6,809 bases of DNA from Steroidobacteraceae bacterium (GTDB taxonomy: Bacteria; Pseudomonadota; Gammaproteobacteria; Steroidobacterales; Steroidobacteraceae), in contig JAICKZ010000179.1 of NCBI GenBank assembly GCA_025927665.1, positions 1 through 6,809 on the forward strand. Direction: 5' to 3'. The notes below the pieces were generated by a model. The model was given only the letters and a program-made list of their open reading frames with translations, did no database searches and had not been told where the DNA came from. How positions within the stretch are numbered: the stretch's first letter is position 1; each line of letters starts with the position of its first letter. The position numbers and the translations under genes were made by a program. Below, in pieces: positions 1 through 6,211 of the stretch.

Positions 1-67
1 GATTGACGATACGGAGTCCGGAAGCAACGATGCCGATGACAATAACTATCACGATGAATTCAGGCAT
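1..67 (-). CDS. N-terminus of an SPFH/Band 7 (slipin-like) membrane protein, truncated by the window edge
   Basis: Only the first 22 codons are present, starting at the ATG at 67-65 on the minus strand; the rest lies left of the window. The start is chosen because GGAG (74-77, minus strand) lies 6 nt upstream; the ATG two codons earlier would abut that ribosome-binding site. The peptide begins MPEFIVIVIVIGIVASGLRI, then VN: a very Ile/Val-rich membrane segment followed by a G-L-R-I-V turn. Slipins and related stomatin/Band 7 proteins typically start this way, with a short N-terminal anchor, then (I/L)R-I-(V/L) and the SPFH domain. The family forms membrane-associated oligomers and is often paired with NfeD. 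Family assignment is inference from a very short stretch; another small single-pass membrane protein is possible. Confidence 0.5.
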   Translation of the reverse strand, partial: MPEFIVIVIVIGIVASGLRIVN

Positions 68-235
68 GATCATCTCCAAAATAGCAATGGATCGAATGTT
101 ATTTCGAAGACTATCATACGTTGTGTAAGGCATGTTTTGTAAGGTGTTGCTAATGTTGTTTGCACTGAATAAAAGGGGTTGATATCTGTCTGCAAGCAAA
201 GCATGCTGTATTGCCTTGCGGTAGTGGAGGTATAT
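68..235. promoter_or_regulatory. Divergent intergenic region between the slipin-like gene and the GST gene
   Basis: This 168-bp gap separates two divergently read genes, so it should hold both promoters. For the rightward gene the best pair I see is TTGCTA (147-152) and TAAAAG (170-175) with a 17-nt spacer, a weak match. For the leftward gene a TATGAT-like -10 lies at 113-118 on the minus strand without a convincing -35. TGTAAGG occurs twice in direct orientation, at 124-130 and 138-144, 14 bp apart, which would suit a regulator site but may be chance. The ribosome-binding sites for the two genes are at 74-77 (minus) and 226-230 (plus). Promoter calls are by eye and uncertain. Confidence 0.35.
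226..230 (+). promoter_or_regulatory. Ribosome-binding site GGAGG that fixes the GST start
   Basis: GGAGG ends 5 nt before the ATG at 236. It supports starting the protein there rather than at an in-frame TTG at 179, which would add 19 residues unlike a GST N-terminus. Confidence 0.8.
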
Positions 236-871
236 ATGTTGCTTATCGGCATGTTTGATTCTCCCTTTGTGCGTCGTGTTGCGATCAGCATGAAATTGTT
301 AGATATTAAGTTTGAACATGCCAATTGGTCAATTGGCAAAGATTTTGATCAGATCCGCAAGTACAATCCGTTGGGTCGAGTGCCGACGTTGGTGTTGGAT
401 GATGACGAAGCATTGTTCGAGTCCGCAGCCATTCTGGATTATCTTGATGAACGTGCTGGAACTCGTGCCTTATTGCCACGTGAAGGGATAGCTCGACGTC
501 AATCACTCAAAATCATGGCGACCGCAACGGGTGCTGCAGAAAAGGGTGTACTGACCGTTTATGAACGTGCATTTCGCCCGCTTGAAAAGCGCCATCAACC
601 ATGGGTCGATCGTTGTCATACTCAAGTGCATGGCGCATTACAAGAGATCGAAAAGATATGCGCGCAATGTGGTGCTGGGCAATGGCTGGTTGGTCATTCG
701 ATGTCCCAAGCGGATATTACCGTGTCATGTGTCTTTACATTCTTGAGTGATGTCTTGCAATTGAATGAAAGCAATGCGCCGTATCCGGTATTGCGTGAGT
801 ATGTAAAACGTTGCGAAGCGTTGCCGGAATTCAAGACTACTTACTTGCCTTTCTTCGTGCCGAATAGTTAG
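236..871 (+). CDS. Glutathione S-transferase family protein
   Basis: A 211-residue protein, the usual length for a soluble cytosolic GST. The N-terminal thioredoxin-like domain (about 1-75) starts MLLIGMFDSPFVRR; S9 of the S-P-F-V-R motif sits where GSTs place the catalytic or glutathione-contacting Ser/Cys. N44-P45-L46-G47-R48-V49-P50 contains the cis-proline (P50) that contacts glutathione, and E62-S63 in F-E-S-A-A-I is the gamma-glutamyl-binding pair. The all-helical C-terminal domain (about 85-211) includes W150-L-V-G and S157-Q-A-D160, the conserved N-capping box of GSTs. The general role would be glutathione conjugation or reduction of electrophiles; the substrate cannot be read from the sequence. 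It resembles the YibF-type group of bacterial GSTs more than SspA, but this is an impression. It leads a same-strand run with the CPXCG gene 29 nt downstream. The family call is secure; the specific function is not. Confidence 0.9.
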   Translation: MLLIGMFDSPFVRRVAISMKLLDIKFEHANWSIGKDFDQIRKYNPLGRVPTLVLDDDEALFESAAILDYLDERAGTRALLPREGIARRQSLKIMATATGAAEKGVLTVYERAFRPLEKRHQPWVDRCHTQVHGALQEIEKICAQCGAGQWLVGHSMSQADITVSCVFTFLSDVLQLNESNAPYPVLREYVKRCEALPEFKTTYLPFFVPNS

Positions 872-900
872 CTGTGTAGTAAATTTTTTATCAACTTGCA

Positions 901-1212
901 ATGAAATCACGCCAATTATCTGGGGTCCTAAACAGGTTAAAGTCTTTGGATACACAGACCATTGATGAACTGTATGGTCTGGAACCTGTCATTGATGTTG
1001 AGAAAGTGCATGTTGGTATGGAGCCCACGCAATTCGTCACCATTGTGTGCCCCTATTGTGGAGAGTGCTATGAGACTCGAATAGATTTGACCTGTGGGTC
1101 GTTCGATTATGTTGAGGATTGCCAGATTTGCTGTCAGCCTATCGACCTTAGAGTTACAGTGAATGAAGCAGCTGAGTTGATTGATGTGATAGCACGGCAA
1201 TTGAATTCTTGA
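901..1212 (+). CDS. CPXCG-family small zinc-ribbon protein with a possible N-terminal extension
   Basis: As drawn, 103 residues from the ATG at 901. The C-terminal half (about 45-90) is a typical CPXCG domain: C50-P-Y-C53-G-E, then Y70-V-E-D-C74-Q-I-C77-C78-Q-P-I. The C-x2-C pairs at 50/53 and 74/77 are presumed to bind zinc; further cysteines lie at 56 and 65. The family is small (about 60 residues), widespread in gammaproteobacteria and without an assigned function. The start is uncertain. The ATG at 901 has no clear Shine-Dalgarno sequence, while an in-frame ATG at 1018 (M40) would give a 64-residue protein of ordinary family size, also with weak ribosome-binding signal. Residues 1-39 are charged and helix-like and match nothing I recognise. 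The gene lies 29 nt after the GST gene and 16 nt before maeB, so co-transcription with both is likely. Confidence 0.85.
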   Translation: MKSRQLSGVLNRLKSLDTQTIDELYGLEPVIDVEKVHVGMEPTQFVTIVCPYCGECYETRIDLTCGSFDYVEDCQICCQPIDLRVTVNEAAELIDVIARQLNS

Positions 1213-1214
1213 TC

Positions 1215-1221
1215 AAGGTGA
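1215..1221 (+). promoter_or_regulatory. Ribosome-binding site for maeB
   Basis: AAGGTGA lies 7 nt before the ATG at 1229, directly after the CPXCG stop codon (1210-1212). A second purine-rich stretch, AGAGGA at 1221-1226, is too close to the start to be the better choice. The tight 16-nt gap suggests the two genes share a transcript. Confidence 0.65.
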
Positions 1222-1228
1222 GAGGACG

Positions 1229-3514
1229 ATGGAAGAAGACTTGAAAAAAGCAGCGCTGGATTATCATCGTTTTCCAACGCCGGGAAAAATTTCTCTTGCC
1301 AGTACCAAAGCGTTGACCAATCAACGCGATTTGTCGCTTGCTTACTCACCGGGTGTGGCTTACGCCAGTTTGGCAATTAAAGATGATCCACTTGAAGCGG
1401 CCACGCTCACTTCACGTAGTAATTTGGTTGCCGTTATTACCAATGGCACTGCAGTGCTCGGTTTGGGGAATATTGGTCCACTTGCCGGCAAGCCGGTCAT
1501 GGAAGGTAAAGGATGTTTATTCAAAAAATTTGCGGGCATTGATGTGTTTGATATTGAGATCAACGAGAATGATCCTGACAAACTGATTGATATTGTTGCT
1601 GCACTGGAACCCACTTTTGGCGGCATCAATCTCGAAGATATTAAAGCGCCAGAATGTTTCTATATCGAGCGTAAATTACGCGAGCGTATGAAAGTGCCTG
1701 TGTTTCATGATGATCAACATGGAACTGCAATCATTGTCGCAGCGGCAGTGATGAATGGTTTGAAAGTTATTGGCAAAGATATCAGCAAAGTGAAGATAGC
1801 GACTTCAGGTGCAGGTGCAGCAGCGATTGCTTGTCTGGATTTGCTGGTTGCATTGGGGATACAACAAAAAAATATTTTGGTCAGTGATAGTAGTGGTGTG
1901 ATCTACACTGGTCGACCCAATACGACGGATGCAGACAAACTGCGTTACGCTCAACATACTCAAGCACGTGCCTTGGCAGATATTCTTGATGGCGCGGATA
2001 TTTTTTTAGGTTTATCAGGTCCTGGCGTGGTGAAGCCAGAAATGATCAAACCCATGGCCAGGCAGCCGTTAATACTTGCATTGGCCAATCCAGAGCCTGA
2101 GATTCGACCGGAACTCGCCAAGGCAGCGCGACCCGATTGCATTGTATGCACTGGTCGATCTGATTATCCGAATCAAGTAAATAATTCGTTATGTTTTCCG
2201 TTTATTTTTCGTGGTGCATTGGATGTTGGCGCAACGACTATCAACGATGCAATGAAACTGGCGACCGTGCATGCGCTTGCAGAACTTGCACAAGCAGAGC
2301 AATCCGATGTAGTGACTGATGCGTATGGAGATGTAAGTCCCTCCTTTGGTGCCGAATTTTTGATTCCACGTGCTTTCGATCCGCGTTTGATTGTCCGTAT
2401 AGCACCGGCAGTGGCCAAAGCTGCAATGGATAGTGGTGTTGCCACACGACCGATTAGTGACTTTGAAGCATATCGCAATCGGATGATGCAATTTGTATAT
2501 CAATCCGCATCGGCAATGAAGCCATTATTCGCCGCCGCGAAGCGACGACCTAAGCGGGTGATTTTTGCGGAAGGCGAGGACACAAGAGTTTTACAGGCCG
2601 CACAAGTTGTAATTGACGAAGGCTTGGCCTATCCCATCTTGATTGGACGCACCGAGCTCATCAAAGAACGCATTGAAAAACTGGGATTGCGTTTGCGTCT
2701 GGGTGAAAATTGCGAAGGTGTAAATATTCATCGTGATGCACGTTATCGCGATACGTGGACTGAATACTATCAATTGACTTGTCGACAAGGGATCTCGCGT
2801 GCCCAAGCGCAAGAAGAAATTCGCAGTCGTGCTTCATTAATCGGCGCCATGTTGGTTCGGCGTGGTGATGCAGATGCAATGCTTTGTGGAACCGTCGGTA
2901 ATTATCTTGATCATCTCAAGTACATTCGTCGCGTGATAGGGTTGCGGCCAGGTGCCAGCATATTCGCGGCCATGCAAATGTTGATACTTCCCGAGCGACA
3001 ATTATTTTTCTGCGATACCCACATTAATCACGATCCAACTGCGGCGCAGATTGCAGAGATGACTTTGATGGCTGCAGAACAGGTGCAACGTTTTGGTGTG
3101 ACTCCAAGTGTGGCGTTGTTATCGCACTCAAGTTTTGGCAGTTCCGATGCAGCGTCGGCGCAAAAAATGCGTGATGCTTTGGCAATGATCGTAGAGCGTG
3201 CGCCGGATTTAGCGATAGAAGGTGAAATGCGAGCAGATTCGGCATTATCAACTTCGTTGCGTTATCAAATGTTTCCTGACTCGAGACTGACGACTGATGC
3301 AAACGTGTTAATCATGCCCAATGTAGACGCAGCGAATATTGCCTATAACACTTTGCGAATCGCGATAAGTAACAGTGTAACAGTGGGAGGCATTTTGTTA
3401 GGCGCGGCCAAGCCCGTGCACATCATGACGGCATCGGCCTCTGTGCGACGTATTGTTGATATGACAGCTTTTGTGGTTGCAGAGGCTGGCGCGATACATT
3501 TAACAAATCAATAA
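1229..3514 (+). CDS. maeB: NADP-dependent malic enzyme, hybrid MaeB type (oxaloacetate-decarboxylating)
   Basis: A 761-residue protein, essentially the length of E. coli MaeB (759) and recognisably collinear with it. It converts malate to pyruvate and CO2 in the cytoplasm, making NADPH and linking the TCA cycle to pyruvate and biosynthesis. The malic N-terminal domain (about 15-160) carries Y39 in A-Y-S-P-G-V, K94 in M-E-G-K-G, and the metal-binding run E136-D137 and D161-D162 (F-H-D-D-Q-H-G-T). The NAD(P)-binding domain follows, with S193-G-A-G-A-A-A as the dinucleotide loop and later A-L-A-N-P-E-P-E and T-G-R-S-D-Y-P-N-Q-V-N-N. From about residue 438 a phosphotransacetylase-like domain runs to the end (R-V-I-F-A-E-G-E-D near 443; L-L-S-H-S-S-F-G-S-S at 630-639). 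In studied hybrid malic enzymes this domain lacks transacetylase activity and serves oligomerisation and acetyl-CoA inhibition; I infer the same here. NADP preference is inferred from the family. The frame is intact, with no missing key residue seen. Confidence 0.97.
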   Translation: MEEDLKKAALDYHRFPTPGKISLASTKALTNQRDLSLAYSPGVAYASLAIKDDPLEAATLTSRSNLVAVITNGTAVLGLGNIGPLAGKPVMEGKGCLFKKFAGIDVFDIEINENDPDKLIDIVAALEPTFGGINLEDIKAPECFYIERKLRERMKVPVFHDDQHGTAIIVAAAVMNGLKVIGKDISKVKIATSGAGAAAIACLDLLVALGIQQKNILVSDSSGVIYTGRPNTTDADKLRYAQHTQARALADILDGADIFLGLSGPGVVKPEMIKPMARQPLILALANPEPEIRPELAKAARPDCIVCTGRSDYPNQVNNSLCFPFIFRGALDVGATTINDAMKLATVHALAELAQAEQSDVVTDAYGDVSPSFGAEFLIPRAFDPRLIVRIAPAVAKAAMDSGVATRPISDFEAYRNRMMQFVYQSASAMKPLFAAAKRRPKRVIFAEGEDTRVLQAAQVVIDEGLAYPILIGRTELIKERIEKLGLRLRLGENCEGVNIHRDARYRDTWTEYYQLTCRQGISRAQAQEEIRSRASLIGAMLVRRGDADAMLCGTVGNYLDHLKYIRRVIGLRPGASIFAAMQMLILPERQLFFCDTHINHDPTAAQIAEMTLMAAEQVQRFGVTPSVALLSHSSFGSSDAASAQKMRDALAMIVERAPDLAIEGEMRADSALSTSLRYQMFPDSRLTTDANVLIMPNVDAANIAYNTLRIAISNSVTVGGILLGAAKPVHIMTASASVRRIVDMTAFVVAEAGAIHLTNQ

Positions 3515-3574
3515 GTTGTTATCCACTGCGATCAGCGCTACTCTAAAACGATTTCGTTCAATAGGTTTACGACG

Positions 3575-4342
3575 ATGAATACCAAAATAGTGACGATCTC
3601 TGCTGGTGCAGTGGTGGCGGTGTCAGCGGGTCTGTACTTTCTACTCGGTTACCAATCAACGCCAGAACCAATTGTGCCACCGGCCACATCTGTCGTGAAA
3701 AAAGAACCAGCAATTGCCAATCCCGTTCCTGAACCAACAGTTGCACAAGCTTTGCCTGCATTGGATGGCAGTGATGAGCTCGCAATGAACGAGTTGATAA
3801 CATTGATCGGCCAACCCTTTGTACAAAAGTATCTGCTGCCACAAAATCTGATTCGTCACGTGGTGGTGACCATCGACAATCTGCCACGCAAAAAAATTGC
3901 TGGCAGCATGAATCCGGTTAAACCGCTGCCGGGACAAGTAAGTGCCCAACCCGAAGTGGCCATTTCACTGACGCCTGCGCAGTACGCTCGTTATGATGAG
4001 TTTGTGCAATCCGTTGTAGCAGTCGACAGCCAAAAATTAACAGCGACCTATTTCAAGTTGTATCCCTTGTTCCAAGAAGCCTATAAATCATTGGGCTATC
4101 CCAAAGGATATTTTAATGATCGCCTGGTGACCGTAATTGATCACTTGATTGCAACGCCGTATGCGCAAGAGCCGATACAACTAATCAATGGCCCAGGAAT
4201 TTATCAGTTTGCGGATCCAGCATTGGAGTCGTTATCGGCTGGGCAAAAAGCAATTGTGCGCATGGGGCCTGAAAATGGCGCAAAGATCCGTGCCAAGTTA
4301 AAAGAGATCCGGGCGTTGATTGCGAGCAAGCCTGCGACTTAG
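3575..4342 (+). CDS. DUF3014 domain-containing single-pass membrane protein
   Basis: A 255-residue protein. Residues about 7-25 form one hydrophobic segment with a short positively charged start (MNTK), suggesting an uncleaved N-terminal anchor with the rest in the periplasm. A proline-rich linker follows (about 29-57). The DUF3014 domain fills about 60-250, with recognisable blocks: L-P-A-L-D-G-S-D (60-67), R94-H-V-V-V-T-I-D-N-L-P, L162-Y-P-L-F-Q-E-A-Y, L173-G-Y-P-K-G-Y-F-N-D-R-L and the C-terminal L220-S-A-G-Q-K with R229-M-G-P-E-N. The family is common in gammaproteobacteria and has no assigned function. The start at 3575 has only a weak ribosome-binding site (AGG at 3563-3565). It lies 60 nt after maeB with no obvious terminator between, so read-through from maeB is plausible; a functional link to malic enzyme is not established. 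Confidence 0.88.
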   Translation: MNTKIVTISAGAVVAVSAGLYFLLGYQSTPEPIVPPATSVVKKEPAIANPVPEPTVAQALPALDGSDELAMNELITLIGQPFVQKYLLPQNLIRHVVVTIDNLPRKKIAGSMNPVKPLPGQVSAQPEVAISLTPAQYARYDEFVQSVVAVDSQKLTATYFKLYPLFQEAYKSLGYPKGYFNDRLVTVIDHLIATPYAQEPIQLINGPGIYQFADPALESLSAGQKAIVRMGPENGAKIRAKLKEIRALIASKPAT

Positions 4343-4438
4343 TGAATCGCTGGAAAAACGCAGCGGCACGGCATCATGATACGAAGTATTGCGATTGTCG
4401 TCCCACGTTGATGAATATCAGTTGATTGAGTATCAATA

Positions 4439-4478
4439 CTTCATCCTCGTTCCTTTTCTGTAAGAGACGAGGATGAAG
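4439..4478. terminator. Strong hairpin between convergent genes, candidate bidirectional terminator
   Basis: CTTCATCCTCGT (4439-4450) pairs perfectly with ACGAGGATGAAG (4467-4478). Inside the 12-bp stem, a G-U pair, one mismatch and three further pairs (4453-4455 with 4462-4464) extend it, leaving a small loop at 4456-4461. It sits between the ends of the DUF3014 gene (plus strand) and the small exported-protein gene (minus strand), where transcription from both sides should stop. Neither side has a run of T, so it is not a canonical intrinsic terminator. It may instead protect mRNA 3' ends, act with Rho, or be a dispersed palindromic repeat. Confidence 0.5.
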
Positions 4479-4492
4479 ATAAAGATGGATTG

Positions 4493-4514
4493 CGCGACAA
4501 TGATCATTGTCGCG
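4493..4514. repeat. Perfect 22-bp palindrome in the convergent gap
   Basis: The left half CGCGACAATGA (4493-4503) is the exact reverse complement of the right half TCATTGTCGCG (4504-4514), with no spacer. It begins 14 nt after the preceding hairpin and ends 32 nt before the stop of the minus-strand gene. A spacer-free palindrome of this length is unlikely by chance. It could be a dimeric regulator site, although its position downstream of both genes argues against promoter control. It could also be part of a termination or RNA-processing structure. No T-run follows on either strand. Confidence 0.55.
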
Positions 4515-4546
4515 TAAATTCAAATACAGAAACTATTTCACCACAA

Positions 4547-4831
4547 TTATTTGACCACGCTGTGAATCACATGATCGTATTCGAAATAGACAATGAAGCC
4601 CGAGTATTCCCAACGAGTGATGGGCGGTTTTCCGACGGCTTCTTCGCGCTGCAATGGCGCACCGAAAGATGCTTCGACACTATTCATGTTACTGCCGCGA
4701 GCGGGTAGTTTTAGCGGTGCAGTCTGTGGTTGGACAGGAGCTGCATCGGCACTGGGTACGGCCACATCTTCTGCCATCGCCACACCGCTCAATGACAACA
4801 ACGTAAGAACAAGCAATTTTTTAGAATACAT
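4547..4831 (-). CDS. Small conserved exported (periplasmic) protein of unknown function
   Basis: A 94-residue protein with a clear Sec signal peptide: basic start MYSKK, hydrophobic core L6-G16 and a likely cleavage after A-M-A (residue 20), leaving about 74 mature residues. There is no lipobox cysteine. A short Ala/Pro/Gln-rich linker (about 22-42) precedes the conserved part: L42-P-A-R-G-S-N-M-N-S-V-E, F57-G-A-P, G67-K-P-P-I-T-R-W-E-Y and V81-Y-F-E-Y-D-H-V-I-H-S-V. I recognise this pattern from short exported gammaproteobacterial proteins, usually annotated hypothetical and sometimes, without clear basis, as phosphodiesterase. The M-x2-V-x3-F-G-x-P part resembles the start of SmpA/BamE-like folds, a weak analogy. 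The start is fixed by AGGAGG (4836-4841, minus) 4 nt upstream; an in-frame TTG at 4846 lies upstream of that site and is not used. The gene is divergent from the permease gene at 4958. Confidence 0.82.
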   Translation of the reverse strand: MYSKKLLVLTLLSLSGVAMAEDVAVPSADAAPVQPQTAPLKLPARGSNMNSVEASFGAPLQREEAVGKPPITRWEYSGFIVYFEYDHVIHSVVK

Positions 4832-4957
4832 GGTGCCTCCTGACAATAACTGGCAAAACTATAAGCTTAATTATGTAGCCTGATGCTAATAAACGATAAA
4901 CTACGCTGCATTTCTTTGACCACCGTCACTAAAAGTCGCGCCTAATACACCAAACCC
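4832..4957. promoter_or_regulatory. Divergent promoter region for the small exported protein and the first Lol permease
   Basis: This 126-bp gap separates two divergent genes and should hold both promoters. Leftward, CATAAT (4870-4875, minus strand) and TATAGT (4858-4863, minus strand) are -10-like, with no good -35, followed by a strong AGGAGG ribosome-binding site at 4836-4841. Rightward, TTGACC (4916-4921) resembles a -35 and TAATAC (4943-4948) a poor -10, but the 21-nt spacing is too long for a standard sigma-70 promoter. No Shine-Dalgarno sequence precedes the ATG at 4958: the 20 nt before it are C/A-rich. All promoter calls are low confidence. Confidence 0.35.
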
Positions 4958-6211
4958 ATGTTCCAACCCCTGCCTTTGTATATCGGACTGCGCTATGTGC
5001 GAACCCGTCGTCGTGGTTTCTTCGTGTCCTTTATCAGTTGGGTGTCCATGGTCGGTGTGTGTCTGGGTGTGGCATCGTTGATTGTGATTCTATCGGTCAT
5101 GAATGGGTTTGAATCCGAACTGCGCGGCCGATTGTTGAATCTTTCGTCGCATGCAACGATTTCGGGTACGCCGCAACAAATGCACAACTGGCAAGCATTG
5201 GCGAACATTGCACACCAAGTGCCGGGTGTAATAGGTGTTGCGCCGTTTGTTGAGTTGCAAGGCATGATCGGTCGAGGCGGATCATTGCAAGGTGCAAAGT
5301 TGCGTGGTGTGTTGATCGATCAAGAATCACAGGTAGCAGATATCTCGCAGCGTATGGTTTCAGGCCAATTCAATTCTTTGACATCGGGATCACGTAACAT
5401 GCTCTTGGGGTCGGGACTTGCGTGGCAGTTACAAGCTCAAGTGGGTGATGAAATTACTGTACTGATTCCAGAAGTCATCAGTGGAACAGAATTGCGACCG
5501 CGATTGTGGAGCTTTACAGTCAGCGGAATTTTTGAAGTGGGCGCGCAAGAGTTTGATAACTCATTAGCCATCATCAATATGCAGGATGCGACTGCGTTGG
5601 CAGGCGTTGATGCACCCACAGGTTTGCGTTTGAAGGTCGCCGATATTTTTGCCGCACCGACAATAGTCAAACAAGTTGCGCAATGGTTGAAGCGAGCCAC
5701 TGATAATATTTATAGTACCAGTGATTGGACCATCGAAAATGCCAGTTACTTTCGCGCGGTGGGCATCGAAAAAACCATGATGACGATTATGTTGATGCTC
5801 ATTGTTGGCATTGCTGCGTTCAATATTGTTGCCGCATTGGTGATGGTGGTGAATGAAAAGCGCACTGACATCGCCATCTTGCGTACCTTGGGGTTATCAC
5901 CACAACAAATTATTGCAGTGTTTATTACGCAAGGATTGATCATCGGTTGGTTTGGCATTGCCATCGGTTTGATATTGGGATTGTCACTTGCATTCAATGT
6001 CGATGTCGTCGTTCCATGGTTGGAACATACTTTTAATATGCAGTTCTTTGATCCCAATGTTTACTACATTACTCAAATTCCATCGGAAGTACATGTCCCT
6101 CAAGTTGCATGGATCACATTGATCGCGTTGGTATTGACTGCGGTTGCCACGATTTATCCAGCAAGAAGAGGTGCGCATGTGGCGCCAGCAGAAGCATTGC
6201 GGTATGAGTGA
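4958..6211 (+). CDS. LolC/LolE-family lipoprotein-releasing ABC permease
   Basis: A 417-residue inner-membrane protein, the family's usual size (E. coli LolC 399, LolE 414). With LolD it forms the ABC transporter that extracts outer-membrane lipoproteins from the inner membrane and hands them to LolA. TM1 spans about 22-48, ending in the hallmark L45-S-V-M-N-G-F-E. A large periplasmic domain follows (about 52-270), then TM2 (274-298), TM3 (317-347) and TM4 (382-402). N299-E-K-R-T-D-I-A-I-L-R-T-L-G is the cytoplasmic segment expected to contact LolD. The C-terminus A411-E-A-L-R-Y-E is LolC-like, whereas V88-P-G-V-I-G-V-A-P-F and the Y-Y-I-T-Q-I-P-S-E-V-H stretch (369-379) are LolE-like, so I give no symbol; a LolF-like hybrid is possible. 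The start matches the family N-terminus but lacks a ribosome-binding site. A paralogous gene follows after 240 nt. Confidence 0.93.
   Translation: MFQPLPLYIGLRYVRTRRRGFFVSFISWVSMVGVCLGVASLIVILSVMNGFESELRGRLLNLSSHATISGTPQQMHNWQALANIAHQVPGVIGVAPFVELQGMIGRGGSLQGAKLRGVLIDQESQVADISQRMVSGQFNSLTSGSRNMLLGSGLAWQLQAQVGDEITVLIPEVISGTELRPRLWSFTVSGIFEVGAQEFDNSLAIINMQDATALAGVDAPTGLRLKVADIFAAPTIVKQVAQWLKRATDNIYSTSDWTIENASYFRAVGIEKTMMTIMLMLIVGIAAFNIVAALVMVVNEKRTDIAILRTLGLSPQQIIAVFITQGLIIGWFGIAIGLILGLSLAFNVDVVVPWLEHTFNMQFFDPNVYYITQIPSEVHVPQVAWITLIALVLTAVATIYPARRGAHVAPAEALRYE

Noticed and set aside
179..235. Upstream TTG start adding 19 residues to the GST
   Set aside because: The extra residues are unlike a GST N-terminus, and GGAGG at 226-230 points to the ATG at 236.
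2173..2503. Overlapping minus-strand open frames within maeB
   Set aside because: They lie opposite a firmly identified enzyme and have low-complexity translations with no recognised domain.
2540..3514. A separate phosphotransacetylase (pta) gene
   Set aside because: The region is in frame with the malic enzyme without a stop, and the fused length and order match MaeB.
4490..4708. Short plus-strand open frame starting near the palindrome
   Set aside because: It is antisense to the small exported-protein gene, has no ribosome-binding site and shows no protein family pattern.
4832..4846. Upstream TTG start for the small exported protein
   Set aside because: The AGGAGG ribosome-binding site lies inside that extension, and the signal peptide is well formed from the ATG at 4831.
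4593..4883. Plus-strand open frame opposite the small exported protein
   Set aside because: It is antisense to a gene with a signal peptide, conserved motifs and a strong ribosome-binding site; its own translation shows no family features.
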